Shown here: one piece after another, positions 43,826 to 54,481 of the stretch | Layout of the letters: each line of letters starts with the position of its first letter | Position numbering within the stretch: position 1 is the first letter of the stretch | Assembly (NCBI RefSeq): GCF_001653515.1 | Contig: NZ_LYOY01000001.1 | Location: 868,001-932,000, forward strand | DNA: 64,000 nt | Direction of reading: 5' to 3' | DNA from: Streptomyces sp. ERV7 | GTDB taxonomy: Bacteria > Actinomycetota > Actinomycetes > Streptomycetales > Streptomycetaceae | The notes under the pieces: generated by a model | Databases searched by the model: none | What the model saw: the letters and a program-made list of their open reading frames with translations, nothing else | What the model was told of the DNA's origin: nothing | Program-made: the position numbers and the translations under genes

Positions 43826-46312
43826 TTACGGCCTGCGCGCCGACGTCACCCGGTACACGTCGTACACACCTTCCACTCCCCGCACGGCCTTCAGGACGTG
43901 GCCGAGGTGCTTGGGGTCGCCCATCTCGAAGGTGAAGCGCGAGGTGGCCACCCGGTCGCGGGAGGTCTGGACCGCCGCCGACAGGATGTTGACGTGCTGG
44001 TCGGACAGGACGCGTGTGACGTCCGACAGGAGCCGGGAGCGGTCCAGCGCCTCCACCTGGATGGCGACCAGGAAGACCGACGACTGGGTGGGCGCCCACT
44101 CGACTTCCAGGATCCGCTCCGGCTGCTGCGAGAGCGAGTCCACGTTGACGCAGTCCGCGCGGTGCACCGAGACACCGCTGCCACGGGTGACGAAGCCGAT
44201 GATCGGGTCGCCGGGGACGGGCGTACAGCAGCGGGCCAGCTTGACCCACACGTCGTCGACGCCCTTGACCACCACGCCCGGGTCGGCGTTGGCCCGGCGC
44301 TTGCTGCGCCCGCGCGAGGGCGGCGCCGACTCGGCGATGTCCTCGTTGGCCGCCTCCTCGCCGCCGAGCGCCTGCACCAGCTTCTGGACGACGCCCTGCG
44401 CGGCCACATGGCCCTCGCCGATCGCCGCGTACAGCGAGGAGATGTCGGGGTAGCGCATCTCGTGGGCGAGGGTGACCAGGGAGTCGCCGGTGAGGATCCG
44501 CTGGATCGGCAGGTTCTGCTTGCGCATGGCGCGCGCGATGGCGTCCTTGCCCTGCTCGATCGCCTCGTCGCGGCGCTCCTTGGAGAACCAGCCGCGGATC
44601 TTGTTGCGGGCGCGCGGCGACTTGACGAAGCCCAGCCAGTCGCGCGAGGGTCCGGCGCCGGCCGCCTTGGAGGTGAAGACCTCGACCAGGTCGCCGTTGT
44701 CCAGGGTCGATTCGAGCGGCACCAGCCGTCCGTTGACCCGTGCGCCTATGGTGCGGTGGCCGACCTCGGTGTGGACCGCGTACGCGAAGTCGACGGGCGT
44801 CGCACCCGCCGGGAGCGCTATGACGTCGCCCTTGGGGGTGAAGACGAAGACCTCGTTGCGCGACAGGTCGAAGCGCAGGGACTCCAGGAACTCGCTGGGG
44901 TCCTCGGTCTCCTTCTGCCAGTCGAGCAGCTGGCGCAGCCACGCCATGTCGTTGATGTGGTCGTCCTTGCCGGCCTTCTTCGGTACGTCGGTGCGCACCT
45001 TGGAGGCGCCGGCGACGGCCTCCTGCTTGTACTTCCAGTGCGCGGCGATGCCGTATTCGGCGCGCCGGTGCATGTCGAACGTACGGATCTGGAGCTCGAC
45101 CGGCTTGCCGTTCGGGCCGATGACCGTCGTGTGCAGCGACTGGTACATGTTGAACTTGGGCATCGCGATGTAGTCCTTGAACCGCCCCGGAACCGGGTTC
45201 CAGCGGGCGTGGACCGTGCCCAGCGCCGCGTAGCAGTCGCGGACGGTGTCCACCAGGACGCGGATGCCGACCAGGTCGTAGATCTCCGCGAAGTCACGGC
45301 CGCGGACGATCATCTTCTGGTAGACGCTGTAGTAGTGCTTGGGGCGCCCGGTGACGGTCGCCTTGATACGGGCGGCGCGCAGGTCGGACTGGACCTCGTC
45401 GGTCACTATGGCCAGGTACTCGTCGCGCTTGGGCGCGCGCTCGGCGACCAGCCGGACGATCTCGTCGTACATCTTGGGGTAGAGGATCGCGAAGGCGAGG
45501 TCCTCCAGCTCCCACTTGATGGTGTTCATGCCCAGGCGATGGGCAAGCGGAGCGTAGATCTCCAGGGTCTCGCGGGCCTTCTTCTCCTGCTTCTCCCGCT
45601 TGAGGTAGCGCATGGTGCGCATGTTGTGCAGGCGGTCCGCGAGCTTGATGACCAGGACGCGCGGGTCCTTGGCCATGGCGACGACCATCTTGCGCACGGT
45701 CTCGGCCTGCGCGGCGTCGCCGAACTGGACCCGGTCGAGCTTGGTGACGCCGTCGACGAGCAGGGCGACCTGGTCGCCGAAGTCGCGGCGCAGGGTGTCC
45801 AGGCCGTACTCGGTGTCCTCGACGGTGTCGTGGAGCAGCCCGGCCATCAGGGTCGCCGGGTCCATGCCGAGCTCGGCCAGGATGGTGGTGACGGCGAGCG
45901 GGTGCGTGATGTACGGGTCGCCGCTCTTGCGCTTCTGGCCGCGGTGCCAGCGCTCGGCGACCTGGTAGGCCTTCTCGACCTGGCGCAGCGTGGCGGTCTC
46001 GATCTTCGGGTCGTTGCTGCGCACTATCCGCAGCAGCGGCTCCAGAACCGGGTTGTACGCGGAGGAGCGCTGCACACCGAGGCGGGCGAGCCGGGCGCGG
46101 ACACGGTTGGAGGAGCCGGCCGAGCGGGACACCGGGCCGGCGGGCGCGGCGGGCTTGGCGGCCGGGGCCGCCGCCAGGGGTCGCTGGGGCGTCTGCGGCG
46201 TGACCGGCTTGGGCTCCGCCGCGGGCTGCTCGGGCGCGGCGGGGGCCGCCGTGGCCTGTTCGGCCTGCTGGTCGGGCCGCTCGGCGGAGAGTGGCTGGGC
46301 CTCGTCTGGCAA
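43826..46312 (-). CDS. relA: Bifunctional (p)ppGpp synthetase/hydrolase RelA/SpoT homologue
   Basis: The main stringent-response enzyme of Streptomyces. The 828 residues comprise a disordered Pro/Ala-rich N-terminus, then an HD hydrolase domain ([43 protein letters not shown]). A synthetase domain follows ([45 protein letters not shown]), then TGS ([32 protein letters not shown]), a zinc-finger/CC domain ([30 protein letters not shown]), and ACT. Both active sites look intact. The TTG start at 46312 has CGAGGAG upstream. It lies 162 nt downstream of apt. Confidence 0.97.
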   Translation of the reverse strand: MPDEAQPLSAERPDQQAEQATAAPAAPEQPAAEPKPVTPQTPQRPLAAAPAAKPAAPAGPVSRSAGSSNRVRARLARLGVQRSSAYNPVLEPLLRIVRSNDPKIETATLRQVEKAYQVAERWHRGQKRKSGDPYITHPLAVTTILAELGMDPATLMAGLLHDTVEDTEYGLDTLRRDFGDQVALLVDGVTKLDRVQFGDAAQAETVRKMVVAMAKDPRVLVIKLADRLHNMRTMRYLKREKQEKKARETLEIYAPLAHRLGMNTIKWELEDLAFAILYPKMYDEIVRLVAERAPKRDEYLAIVTDEVQSDLRAARIKATVTGRPKHYYSVYQKMIVRGRDFAEIYDLVGIRVLVDTVRDCYAALGTVHARWNPVPGRFKDYIAMPKFNMYQSLHTTVIGPNGKPVELQIRTFDMHRRAEYGIAAHWKYKQEAVAGASKVRTDVPKKAGKDDHINDMAWLRQLLDWQKETEDPSEFLESLRFDLSRNEVFVFTPKGDVIALPAGATPVDFAYAVHTEVGHRTIGARVNGRLVPLESTLDNGDLVEVFTSKAAGAGPSRDWLGFVKSPRARNKIRGWFSKERRDEAIEQGKDAIARAMRKQNLPIQRILTGDSLVTLAHEMRYPDISSLYAAIGEGHVAAQGVVQKLVQALGGEEAANEDIAESAPPSRGRSKRRANADPGVVVKGVDDVWVKLARCCTPVPGDPIIGFVTRGSGVSVHRADCVNVDSLSQQPERILEVEWAPTQSSVFLVAIQVEALDRSRLLSDVTRVLSDQHVNILSAAVQTSRDRVATSRFTFEMGDPKHLGHVLKAVRGVEGVYDVYRVTSARRP

Positions 46313-46428
46313 GAGCGCTCCTCGTGCGGATCCGGGTCCCCCGGTCAGGCCCGGAAATCCCATGGTATCGATCCTGGGCGGCCGGTTCGTGCCGGGCGGG
46401 TGTGACAGCCCGTGTGGGGGAAACGCGG

Positions 46429-46455
46429 GAGGCGGGTTCCTCCGGCGCCCGCCTC
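46429..46455 (-). terminator. Terminator after apt
   Basis: GAGGCGGG (46429-46436) pairs with CCCGCCTC (46448-46455), 20 nt past the apt stop. Confidence 0.6.
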
Positions 46456-46474
46456 TTCGTGTTCGCTGCCCTGG

Positions 46475-47017
46475 TCAGAGCGTGATGAGAGCCTCCAGCG
46501 GGGCCCCGCGCAAGGCGGGTTCCAGCCGGTCGCGCCCGGCCAGGAAGCCGAGCTCCATCAGGACGGCCACTCCGGCCACCTCGGCTCCGGCCCGCCGGAT
46601 GAGCTCCAGGGACGCCTCGGCCGTGCCGCCGGTCGCCAGCACGTCGTCGATGACCATGACGCGGTCGCCCGCGGCCAGGTCCTCGGCGTGCACCTCGATC
46701 TCCGCCGTGCCGTACTCCAGCTCGTACGCCTGCGAGAGCGTCGCTCCGGGGAGCTTGCCCGCCTTGCGCACGGGGATGAAGCCGATGCCGGCGCGGACCG
46801 CGACCGGGGCCGCCAGGATGAAGCCGCGCGCCTCCAGGCCGACGATCTTCGTCGCGCCGTGCCGTACGCACAGCTCGGCGAGGGCCTCGGTCAGGGCCGT
46901 GAAGGCGGCCGGGTCCGCGAGCAGCGGCGTGATGTCCTTGAACAGCACGCCGGGCTTCGGGTAGTCCGGTACGTCACGGATGCGGCTGAGCAGCAGCTCC
47001 TGGGTGGAGACCGTCAT
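46475..47017 (-). CDS. apt: Adenine phosphoribosyltransferase
   Basis: Salvages adenine to AMP with PRPP. The 180-residue protein has DVPDYPKPGVLFKDITPLL, GLEARGFILAAPVA, RKAGKLPG and the PRPP loop VMVIDDVLATGGTAEA. The ATG at 47017 overlaps the secF stop (ATGA). apt next to relA and sec genes is a conserved actinobacterial order. Confidence 0.97.
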   Translation of the reverse strand: MTVSTQELLLSRIRDVPDYPKPGVLFKDITPLLADPAAFTALTEALAELCVRHGATKIVGLEARGFILAAPVAVRAGIGFIPVRKAGKLPGATLSQAYELEYGTAEIEVHAEDLAAGDRVMVIDDVLATGGTAEASLELIRRAGAEVAGVAVLMELGFLAGRDRLEPALRGAPLEALITL

Positions 47018-48120
47018 CGCCGCTTCCCCCGGTTGTTGCGGGAGGGCTGACGGCGCTGGCCGACGACCGCACCGGCGGTCGCGGTGTCCTCCGCGTCCTC
47101 GGCGCCGTCCTGCTCGCCGTCGCGCGGCTCCTCGGCGGTCTCGCCCTTGGCCGCGGCGGCGGCCCGCTTGGCGAGCACCCGCTTCTTGAGGGCCTTCATC
47201 TGCGGGTCGCGCTCCTTGAGGTCGGCGACCAGCGGGGTGGCGATGAAGATCGAGGAGTACGCACCGGCCGCGAGGCCGACGAACAGCGACAGCGAGATGT
47301 CGTTCAGCATGCCGGCGCCGAGGACGCCGCCACCGATGAACAGCAGGCCCGCCACCGGGAGCAGCGCGACGACCGTGGTGTTGATGGAACGCACCAGGGT
47401 GCCGTTGAGGCTCTTGTTCGCCATCTCGCTGTAGGTGAGCCTGGTCTGCTTGGTGATGCCCCGCTGGCCCTCCTTGAGACCGTCGAAGACGACGACGGTG
47501 TCGTACAGCGAGTAACCGAGGATGGTGAGCAGACCGATCACGGTGCCCGGGGTGACCTCGAAGCCGACCAGCGCGTAGACACCGACGGTGATCGTGATGT
47601 CGTGGATCAGCGCGACCAGGGCCGCGAGCGCCATGCGCCACTCGAAGGCGATCGCCAGATAGATCACCACGAGGACCATGAACACGATCAGACCGGTCCA
47701 TGCCTTGTTGGCGATCTGGTCGCCCCAGCTCGGACCGACGAGGTCGGCGTTGATGTCCTCGGCCGGGACCTTGAGCTCCTTGGAGAGCTCGCTCTTGATC
47801 GCGTCCGACTTCGCGGTGTCGATACCGCTGATCTGGATGCGCAGGCCCTTGTTGCCGAGCTTCTGGACGATCGCGTCGTGGCCGGAGGCCCGCTCCGCGA
47901 CCTCCTCGGCCTGGGCGACCGAGGCGCTGGTCTTCGGGGTGGTGAAGACCGCACCGCCCTCGAACTCGATACCCATCGTCAGACCCCGCACCGCCAGGCC
48001 GAGGATGGCCGTGATGGTGATCAGGATCGAGATGCCGTACCAGATCTTCCGCTTGCCGACGAAGTCGTAGCCGACCTCACCGCGGTAGAGCCGGGCGCCG
48101 AGATGACCGAGTCGCGACAT
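47014..48120 (-). CDS. secF: Protein translocase subunit SecF
   Basis: With SecD forms the membrane complex that uses proton motive force to finish preprotein export. The 368 residues show six membrane helices, the first at about 24-44 (IWYGISILITITAILGLAV), the periplasmic FEGGAVFTT segment, and the conserved GYSLYDTVVVFDGLKE and ANKSLNGTLVRSINTT motifs. The C-terminal tail is charged and disordered. The start lies 1 nt from the secD stop. Confidence 0.97.
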   Translation of the reverse strand: MSRLGHLGARLYRGEVGYDFVGKRKIWYGISILITITAILGLAVRGLTMGIEFEGGAVFTTPKTSASVAQAEEVAERASGHDAIVQKLGNKGLRIQISGIDTAKSDAIKSELSKELKVPAEDINADLVGPSWGDQIANKAWTGLIVFMVLVVIYLAIAFEWRMALAALVALIHDITITVGVYALVGFEVTPGTVIGLLTILGYSLYDTVVVFDGLKEGQRGITKQTRLTYSEMANKSLNGTLVRSINTTVVALLPVAGLLFIGGGVLGAGMLNDISLSLFVGLAAGAYSSIFIATPLVADLKERDPQMKALKKRVLAKRAAAAAKGETAEEPRDGEQDGAEDAEDTATAGAVVGQRRQPSRNNRGKRR

Positions 48121-48121
48121 C

Positions 48122-49885
48122 TCACGCCTCCTTCGGGTCGGTGGGGGCGGAGGAGGTGCGGCGCGCGCGGCGCAGCGGCGGCTTGGCGCCGAGCCGCTTC
48201 GGGTCCAGACCGGACCACGGGTGGCCGGAGGCGAAGAACTTCTTGCGCGCCAGGAGCGTCATCACCGGCTTGGTGAACAGGAACACCACGACGATGTCGA
48301 GCAGGGTGGTCAGGCCCAGCGTGAACGCGAAGCCCTGGACCTTGCCGACGGTCACGATGAACAGCACCGCGGCGGCGAGGAACGACACGAAGTCGGAGAC
48401 CATGATCGTGCGCCGCGCGCGGGGCCAGGCCCGCTCGACGGCCGGGCGCAGGGTGCGGCCCTCGCGGATCTCGTCCCGGATCCGTTCGAAGTACACGATG
48501 AACGAGTCCGCGGTGATACCGATGGCGACGATGGCGCCACAGACCGCGGGCAGGTTCAGCGCGAAGTTGATGGCTGGACCGAGCAGCGCCATGATCACGT
48601 ACGTGAGGACCGCGGAGACCACGAGGCTCAGGATGGCGACCAGCGCCAGACCCCGGTAGTAGAGCACCAGGTAGATGATGACCAGCGCCAGACCGATGGC
48701 ACCGGCGATCAGACCGGCGTGCAGCTGGTCGGCGCCGAGCGCGGCGGTGACGGTGGTGACGCTCTGCTCCTCGAAGGAGAGCGGCAGGGCGCCGTAGGAC
48801 AGCACGTTCGCCAGGTCGGTGGCGGAGCGCTGGTTGAAGCTGCCGGAGATCTCGGCGCTGCCGCTGAGCGTCTGGCTCACCGACGGGGCGGAGACGACCT
48901 GGTTGTCCAGGGCGATGGCGAACTGGTTCTGCGGGGACTGCTGCTTCGACAGCTTGCCGGTGATCGACTGGAACTTCTTCGAGCCCTTGCCCGTGAAGTC
49001 CATCTGGACGATCCACATGCCGCGCTGCTGGTCGATGACCGCCTTGGCCTTCTTGACGTCCGTACCCTCGATCTCGGCCGGGCCGAGGATGTACTTGGCG
49101 TCACCCGTCTGGCTGCAGGCCGCGATGGTGTCGGTGGCCTTGCTGGCGAAGGCGGCCTTGGCGCGGGACTCCTTGGTGGAGCAGTCGAGCGCCTCGAAGT
49201 CCTTCTGGAGCTTGGCGACGGCGGCCGCGTCGTTGGCCGGCGGCGGCGTGGTGCCCGGCGTCGTACCCGGCTTCGGGGTGGCCGGCGGGGTGGTCTTCGG
49301 GGACGGCTTGCCGTCCGCCTTCAGGGCGTCGGTGAGGGCACGGCCCTGCGGCGTCGACTTCGCGCTCGGCTTGGCCGACGGCGTCGAGGACGGCTTGTTC
49401 TTGTCGCCGTTCTTGTCCGCGCCCTTGCTGGCCGAGGGGCTCGGCGTGGTGCTGGGCTGGGGCTTCGCCGGGGTGCCGGCGGCGACCGTCAGGACGGGCC
49501 GGAAGTAGAGCTTGGCGGTGGTGCCGACCTGCTGGCGGGCCTGCTCCGAGTTCGTCCCCTTGGGGATGTTGACGATGATGTTGCGATCGCCCTGGGTCTG
49601 GACCTCGGCCTCGGAGACACCCAGGCCATTGACACGACGGTTCATGATCGAAACCGCGGTGTCCATATTGGCCTTGTTGATCGCCTTCTCCTGGCCGGGC
49701 TCGGCCTTCGCCTTGAGCGTGATGCTCGTACCGCCGGCGAGGTCGATGCCCAGGCGAGGCGTGTTGTGCCCGGAGGCGAACATGCCGCCCGCGAGGGCCA
49801 CCATGGCGATCAGGAACAGGACGAGGGTGCGCCCCGGCCTGCCCTGGGCCCCCGCCGGCCTTCGGCCCTTCTTCGGTGCTGCCAC
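48122..49885 (-). CDS. secD: Protein translocase subunit SecD with Thr/Pro-rich insertion
   Basis: Partner of SecF. The 587 residues have the first helix (TLVLFLIAMVALAGGMFA), LGIDLAGGTSITLKA, and the RRVNGLGVSEAEVQTQGDRNIIVNIPKG P1-domain motif. A Ser/Thr/Pro/Lys-rich insert of about 90 residues follows (from roughly 140 to 225), then the head domain and helices II-VI with YRGLALVAI, GITADSFIVYFERIRDEIREGRT and the FLFTKPVMTLLA end. The start GTG at 49885 precedes AAPKKGRR. yajC is upstream, with a hairpin in the gap. Confidence 0.97.
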   Translation of the reverse strand: MAAPKKGRRPAGAQGRPGRTLVLFLIAMVALAGGMFASGHNTPRLGIDLAGGTSITLKAKAEPGQEKAINKANMDTAVSIMNRRVNGLGVSEAEVQTQGDRNIIVNIPKGTNSEQARQQVGTTAKLYFRPVLTVAAGTPAKPQPSTTPSPSASKGADKNGDKNKPSSTPSAKPSAKSTPQGRALTDALKADGKPSPKTTPPATPKPGTTPGTTPPPANDAAAVAKLQKDFEALDCSTKESRAKAAFASKATDTIAACSQTGDAKYILGPAEIEGTDVKKAKAVIDQQRGMWIVQMDFTGKGSKKFQSITGKLSKQQSPQNQFAIALDNQVVSAPSVSQTLSGSAEISGSFNQRSATDLANVLSYGALPLSFEEQSVTTVTAALGADQLHAGLIAGAIGLALVIIYLVLYYRGLALVAILSLVVSAVLTYVIMALLGPAINFALNLPAVCGAIVAIGITADSFIVYFERIRDEIREGRTLRPAVERAWPRARRTIMVSDFVSFLAAAVLFIVTVGKVQGFAFTLGLTTLLDIVVVFLFTKPVMTLLARKKFFASGHPWSGLDPKRLGAKPPLRRARRTSSAPTDPKEA

Positions 49886-49973
49886 CTTGTCGATTCTCCC
49901 TGTCCAACCGCCCGCGCCGGGTGTGCGTCTGGGCGGCCACGAAGTGTTGTGGGGACGTCCCCCGTGGAAGTCA

Positions 49974-50029
49974 CCACCCTCGGCGGGACCGGCGGGCGCG
50001 GGTGGGCGCCCAGCGGTCCCCGAGAGTGG
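49974..50029 (-). terminator. Hairpin between yajC and secD
   Basis: About 15 bp with a few mismatches (49974-49990 with 50015-50029) directly after the yajC stop. It could reduce read-through into secD or protect the yajC mRNA 3' end. No U-tract follows. Confidence 0.5.
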
Positions 50030-50500
50030 TTACTTCGCGTCCGACTCGCCGTCTGCCTTGCCGTCCTTGGGCGCGGCGGCGTCGTCCGCCTCGTCCTTCT
50101 TGCCCAGGTCGATCTTGTCCGCCGGGGCGGCCTCGGCCGCGTCGGCCGCGTCCTCGGCGCTCTCGGTCAGCGACGAGGCATCGTCCGGCACGGCCGGGAG
50201 GTCGGACGACTCTTCCGAGTCGCCGTGCACGATGCGGTTGTACTCCTCGTCGGAGAGGACCGCGCCGATCGCGTTCTTCGCGTAGACGGCGTGGACGCCC
50301 GGCGCCACCTCCAGATGGACCGTGTCGTCGCCGATCTCCTTGACGGTGGCGTACATGCCGCCGATGGTGCGGACGCCGGTGCCGGGCTGCATCTCACTGC
50401 GCATGGAGGCGGCCTGCTGCTGCTTCCTCTTCGCCGAGCGGGTCATGAGGAACATGGCCCCGATGAGGACGATGAAGGGGAGAAGGGTCACGAGACTCAC
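50030..50500 (-). CDS. yajC: Sec accessory protein YajC
   Basis: A 156-residue single-span membrane protein (SLVTLLPFIVLIGAMFLMTRSAKRKQQQ) with the conserved cytoplasmic MQPGTGVRTIGGMYATVKEIGDDTVHLEVAPGV beta region. A long acidic tail follows (EDAADAAEAAPADKIDLGKKDEADD). The GTG at 50500 is chosen for length and AAGGAA upstream. First gene of yajC-secD-secF-apt. Confidence 0.93.
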   Translation of the reverse strand: MSLVTLLPFIVLIGAMFLMTRSAKRKQQQAASMRSEMQPGTGVRTIGGMYATVKEIGDDTVHLEVAPGVHAVYAKNAIGAVLSDEEYNRIVHGDSEESSDLPAVPDDASSLTESAEDAADAAEAAPADKIDLGKKDEADDAAAPKDGKADGESDAK

Positions 50501-50592
50501 GGGACGAACTTCCTTCGCACGACCGCGCAAGGAGTGCGGCCTGATCTGGGGGTGGGTATGCCGACCGGCAAATACGAGGGCGGCATCGGCGG

Positions 50593-50622
50593 AGTCTAAG
50601 CGAGTCCGCACAGCTGGAACAA
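50593..50622 (-). promoter_or_regulatory. Predicted promoter of yajC-secDF-apt
   Basis: On the minus strand, TTGTTC (50622-50617) and TAGACT (50598-50593) are 18 nt apart. The leader to the yajC GTG would be about 85 nt. Confidence 0.5.
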
Positions 50623-50669
50623 CGCCCAGCATCCCACCCGGGTTCCTCCCGGTGCACCCACCCGCGCCG

Positions 50670-51749
50670 TCACGGCCCGAAGAGCCCCTGTTGTCCGCTT
50701 CCTGAGACACCGCCCTGGCCCTGCTGGGGCGGGACGAGGCCCAGGTGCGCCCAGGCGGCGGGGGTGGCGACGCGGCCGCGCGGGGTCCGCGCGAGCAGGC
50801 CTTCCCGTACCAGGAAGGGCTCGGCCACCTCCTCGACGGTCTCGCGCTCCTCCCCCACGGCGACCGCCAGCGTGGACAGACCGACCGGGCCGCCACCGAA
50901 CAGTTTCAGCAAGGCCTGGAGGACCGCCCGGTCCAGGCGGTCCAGGCCCCGGCCGTCCACCTCGTACACCCCGAGGGCCGCCTCGGCGATCTCTCGGGTG
51001 ATCACGCCGTCGGCCTTGACCTGCGCATAGTCCCGGACGCGGCGCAGCAGCCGGTTGGCGATACGGGGCGTTCCGCGCGAGCGGCCGGCGATCTCCGCCG
51101 CGCCCGCCGGGTCGATCTCCACGTCGAGGAGGCGGGCCGAGCGGTGGATCACGCGCTCCAGCTCGGCCGGCTCGTAGAACTCCATGTGCCCGGTGAAGCC
51201 GAAGCGGTCGCGCAGCGGGGGCGGCAGCAGCCCCGCGCGCGTGGTGGCGCCGACCAGGGTGAAGGGGGGCAGCTCCAGCGGGATGGCGGTGGCGCCGGGG
51301 CCCTTGCCGACGATCACGTCGACCCGGAAGTCCTCCATCGCCATGTAGAGCATCTCCTCGGCGGGCCGCGACATCCGGTGGATCTCGTCGAGGAAGAGGA
51401 CCTCGCCCTCCTGGAGGGAGGAGAGGATCGCGGCCAGGTCCCCCGCGTGCTGGATCGCCGGGCCGCTGGTGATGCGGATGGGGGCGCCCATCTCGGCCGC
51501 GATGATCATCGAGAGCGTGGTCTTGCCGAGGCCTGGGGCGCCCGAGAGCAGCACGTGGTCGGCGGTGGCGCCGCGCGCGCGGGCGGCCCGCAGCACCAGG
51601 TCGAGCTGCTCGCGGACCTTCTCCTGGCCGACGAACTCCTCCAGGTCCTTGGGGCGCAGGGCGGCCTCGACGGCCTGGTCCTCGCCGTCGGCCACCGAGT
51701 CGACCAGCCTCGGGTCGGTGGCGTCGGCTCCGGTCTCGTCCCAGTTCAT
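50670..51749 (-). CDS. ruvB: Holliday junction branch migration ATPase RuvB
   Basis: AAA+ hexameric motor of RuvAB. The 359 residues have [12 protein letters not shown] (Walker A), [10 protein letters not shown] (Walker B), [18 protein letters not shown] (sensor 1/arginine finger region), and [21 protein letters not shown] (sensor 2), plus a C-terminal winged helix. It follows ruvA by 25 nt. Confidence 0.98.
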   Translation of the reverse strand: MNWDETGADATDPRLVDSVADGEDQAVEAALRPKDLEEFVGQEKVREQLDLVLRAARARGATADHVLLSGAPGLGKTTLSMIIAAEMGAPIRITSGPAIQHAGDLAAILSSLQEGEVLFLDEIHRMSRPAEEMLYMAMEDFRVDVIVGKGPGATAIPLELPPFTLVGATTRAGLLPPPLRDRFGFTGHMEFYEPAELERVIHRSARLLDVEIDPAGAAEIAGRSRGTPRIANRLLRRVRDYAQVKADGVITREIAEAALGVYEVDGRGLDRLDRAVLQALLKLFGGGPVGLSTLAVAVGEERETVEEVAEPFLVREGLLARTPRGRVATPAAWAHLGLVPPQQGQGGVSGSGQQGLFGP

Positions 51750-51774
51750 CAGTGTGGTTCTCTCGTCGGCTCGG

Positions 51775-52380
51775 TCAGCGGGCGCGGTTGAGGGTCTGCA
51801 GCGCGGCCTTCAGGAGCGCTCCGATGTTCGGGGACTCGGCGGCCTCGGCCTGCGGGGCCACGGCGGAGACCGCCTCGTCGGCCTCGCGGGTCGCGTACCC
51901 GAGGCCGATCAGGGCGGCGTGCAGCTGGTCGCGCCAGCCCGATGTGACGGGGGCGCCGACGGGCGGGGCGCTGCCCACGGGCGCGCCGAGCCGGTCCTTC
52001 AGCTCGATGAGGAGCTTCTGGGCGCCCTTCTTGCCGATGCCGGGGACGGCGGTCAGCGCCTTCTCGTCGCCGGTGGCGAAGGCCCGGCGCAGCGCGTCCG
52101 GCGTGTGCACCGACAGGACCGCCTGGGCGAGCCGGGGGCCCACTCCGTTGGCGGTCTGGAGCAGCTCGAAGACCTGCTTCTCGTCGTCGTCCGCGAAGCC
52201 GTACAGCGTCAGCGAGTCCTCGCGCACGACCAACGACGTGGCGAGCTTGGTGTGTTGGCCGATGCGCAGACCCGCCAGGGTGTTCGGGGTGCACTGGAGG
52301 GCCATGCCGACGCCGCCGACCTCGACCACCGCGGTGTCGGGGGCGAGGGCGGCGACCGGGCCGCTGACGAAGGCGATCAT
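51775..52380 (-). CDS. ruvA: Holliday junction-binding protein RuvA
   Basis: Tetrameric junction-binding subunit. The 201 residues have the N-terminal OB fold ([43 protein letters not shown]) and helix-hairpin-helix motifs ([26 protein letters not shown]). A flexible linker and domain III ([18 protein letters not shown]) follow. The ATG overlaps the ruvC stop (ATGA). Confidence 0.98.
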   Translation of the reverse strand: MIAFVSGPVAALAPDTAVVEVGGVGMALQCTPNTLAGLRIGQHTKLATSLVVREDSLTLYGFADDDEKQVFELLQTANGVGPRLAQAVLSVHTPDALRRAFATGDEKALTAVPGIGKKGAQKLLIELKDRLGAPVGSAPPVGAPVTSGWRDQLHAALIGLGYATREADEAVSAVAPQAEAAESPNIGALLKAALQTLNRAR

Positions 52381-52922
52381 CGCGTGACCTTCTTTACGGA
52401 GAGTTGGGCACGGCGGGCCTGCTCGTGCGCCTGCTGCAGGCGGTTGACGGCGGGGGCGCGCCAGATGTGGCAGATGGCGAGGGCCAGCGCGTCCGCCGCG
52501 TCGGCCGGCTTGGGCGGGGCGTCCAGTCGGAGGAGGCGGGTCACCATCGCCCCGACCTGGGCCTTGTCGGCCCGGCCGCTGCCGGTGACGGCGGCCTTGA
52601 CCTCGCTGGGGGTGTGCAGGGCGACCGGGATGCCGCGGCGGGAGGCGCACAGCATCGCGACGGCGCTGGCCTGGGCGGTGCCCATCACCGTCCGCACGTT
52701 GTGCTGGCTGAACACCCGCTCCACGGCGACGAATTCGGGCCGGTGCTCGTCCAGCCACTGCTCCATGCCCTGCTCGATGGCGACCAGGCGGTGGCCGAGC
52801 TCGGCGTCCGCCGGCGTGCGGACCACGCCGACGCCGAGCATCGTCAGCGGACGGCCCGCCACGCCCTCGACGACACCGACCCCGCACCGGGTCAGCCCCG
52901 GGTCCACGCCCAGTACGCGCAC
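52377..52922 (-). CDS. ruvC: Holliday junction resolvase RuvC
   Basis: RNase H-fold resolvase, 181 residues. Acidic active-site regions [12 protein letters not shown] (D7), VAVERVF (E about 68) and [14 protein letters not shown] (last Asp pair) are intact. The GTG at 52922 follows GGGGAGGG. Start of the ruvC-ruvA-ruvB unit downstream of yebC. Confidence 0.98.
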   Translation of the reverse strand: MRVLGVDPGLTRCGVGVVEGVAGRPLTMLGVGVVRTPADAELGHRLVAIEQGMEQWLDEHRPEFVAVERVFSQHNVRTVMGTAQASAVAMLCASRRGIPVALHTPSEVKAAVTGSGRADKAQVGAMVTRLLRLDAPPKPADAADALALAICHIWRAPAVNRLQQAHEQARRAQLSVKKVTR

Positions 52923-53006
52923 GCGCCCTCCCCTCGCTGATCTTTGACTTCACGCCAGGCTATCCGCTGCCACCGACAACGGCGGCGGGCCGGGTGGGAT
53001 GTGTCC

Positions 53007-53032
53007 GGCCGGTGGGATGTGTCCCACCGGCC
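53007..53032 (-). terminator. Terminator after yebC
   Basis: A perfect 11-bp stem (53007-53017 with 53022-53032, loop TGTG) lies 27 nt past the yebC stop. Part of its left arm is also a direct repeat (GGTGGGATGTGTCC) of sequence at about 52993. Confidence 0.7.
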
Positions 53033-53059
53033 CGCCGAAAACGCCCGCCCGAGGCGGCG

Positions 53060-53812
53060 TTACGCGTCGACCTTCTCCATGACCTCGTCGGAGACGTCGA
53101 AGTTGGCGAAGACGTTCTGCACGTCGTCGCTGTCCTCCAGCGCGTCGATCAGCTTGAAGATCTTGCGCGCGCCCTCCTCGTCCAGCTCGACCTGCATGGT
53201 CGGGACGAAGTTGGAGTCGGCCGAGTCGTAGTCGATACCGGCCGTCTGGAGCGCGGTGCGCACCGCGACCAGGTCGGTGGCCTCGGAGATGATCTCGAAG
53301 GACTCGCCGAGGTCGTTGACCTCTTCGGCGCCGGCTTCCAGGACGGCGTCCAGGACGTCGTCCTCGGACAGTTCACCCTTGGGCAGCACGACGACGCCCT
53401 TGCGGTTGAACAGGTACGAGACCGAGCCCGGGTCGGCCATGTTGCCGCCGTTGCGGGTCATGGCGACGCGGACGTCGGAGGCGGCACGGTTGCGGTTGTC
53501 GGTGAGGCACTCGATGAGCACCGCGACACCGTTGGGGCCGTAGCCCTCATACATGATCGTCTCGTAGTCGGCGCCGCCGGCCTCAAGACCGGCGCCGCGC
53601 TTGAGCGCGGAGTCGATGTTCTTGTTGGGCACCGACTGCTTCTTCGCCTTCTGCACGGCGTCGAAGAGGGTCGGGTTGCCGTCGATGTCGGCGCCGCCGG
53701 TGCGGGCCGCGACCTCGATGTTCTTGATCAGCTTCGCGAAGAGTTTGCCGCGCTTGGCGTCGATCACGGCCTTCTTGTGCTTCGTCGTAGCCCATTTAGA
53801 GTGGCCGGACAT
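53060..53812 (-). CDS. YebC/PmpR-family DNA- or translation-acting regulator
   Basis: A 250-residue three-domain protein ([36 protein letters not shown] start, [30 protein letters not shown] middle). YebC homologues were long called transcription regulators; recent work on family members links them to ribosome stalling relief. Co-location with ruvCAB is widespread. It lies upstream of ruvC and downstream of pdxT. Confidence 0.95.
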   Translation of the reverse strand: MSGHSKWATTKHKKAVIDAKRGKLFAKLIKNIEVAARTGGADIDGNPTLFDAVQKAKKQSVPNKNIDSALKRGAGLEAGGADYETIMYEGYGPNGVAVLIECLTDNRNRAASDVRVAMTRNGGNMADPGSVSYLFNRKGVVVLPKGELSEDDVLDAVLEAGAEEVNDLGESFEIISEATDLVAVRTALQTAGIDYDSADSNFVPTMQVELDEEGARKIFKLIDALEDSDDVQNVFANFDVSDEVMEKVDA

Positions 53813-53874
53813 CTGCCTGTCTCCTTCGCGTAACCAATTCTGCGTCGTTCGCCAGAGATCCTACCGGGAGCCGG

Positions 53875-54462
53875 TCACCGGGCGTCGCGCACCATGTCCA
53901 CGAAGAGCGCGTGCATCCGGTGGTCACCGGTCAGCTCGGGGTGGAACGAGGTCGCGAGCGCGTTGCCCTGGCGCACCGCGACGATGTGGCCGCCGTGCTC
54001 CGCGAGGACCTCGGCCTGTGCGCCGACCGACTCGACCCAGGGGGCCCGGATGAAGACGCCCTCGACGGGGCCGACACCGTCGACCTCGACGGTGGCCTCG
54101 AACGACTCGTTCTGCCGGCCGAAGGCGTTGCGGCGCACGATCATGTCGATGCCGCCGATCGTCTCCTGGCCCGAGCGCGGGTCGAGGATCTTGTCGGCGA
54201 GCATGATCAGGCCGGCGCAGGTGCCGTAGACGGGCATGCCCTCGGCCACGCGCGCGCGCAGTGGCTCCATCAGTTCGAAGAGGACCGCGAGCTTGGAGAT
54301 GGTGGTGGACTCGCCGCCGGGGATGACCAGGCCGTCCACCTCGGCGAGCTCCTCGGGGCGCCGGACCGGCCTGGCCACGGCGTCCGCCGCGGCCAGGGCG
54401 ATCAGGTGCTCCCGTACGTCGCCCTGAAGGGCCAGGACGCCTATGACGGGTGTGGTGCTCAT
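53875..54462 (-). CDS. pdxT: Pyridoxal 5'-phosphate synthase glutaminase subunit PdxT
   Basis: Supplies ammonia to PdxS. The 195-residue class-I amidotransferase has [23 protein letters not shown], the nucleophile in [11 protein letters not shown], and the His-Glu pair in [11 protein letters not shown]. It starts 19 nt after pdxS. Confidence 0.98.
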   Translation of the reverse strand: MSTTPVIGVLALQGDVREHLIALAAADAVARPVRRPEELAEVDGLVIPGGESTTISKLAVLFELMEPLRARVAEGMPVYGTCAGLIMLADKILDPRSGQETIGGIDMIVRRNAFGRQNESFEATVEVDGVGPVEGVFIRAPWVESVGAQAEVLAEHGGHIVAVRQGNALATSFHPELTGDHRMHALFVDMVRDAR

Positions 54463-54481
54463 GTCCTTCGGTACCTGTGCC

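Noticed and set aside
45294..46871. A 525-codon minus-strand frame across relA and apt
   Set aside because: Shadow frame of relA; relA domains account for the codon bias.
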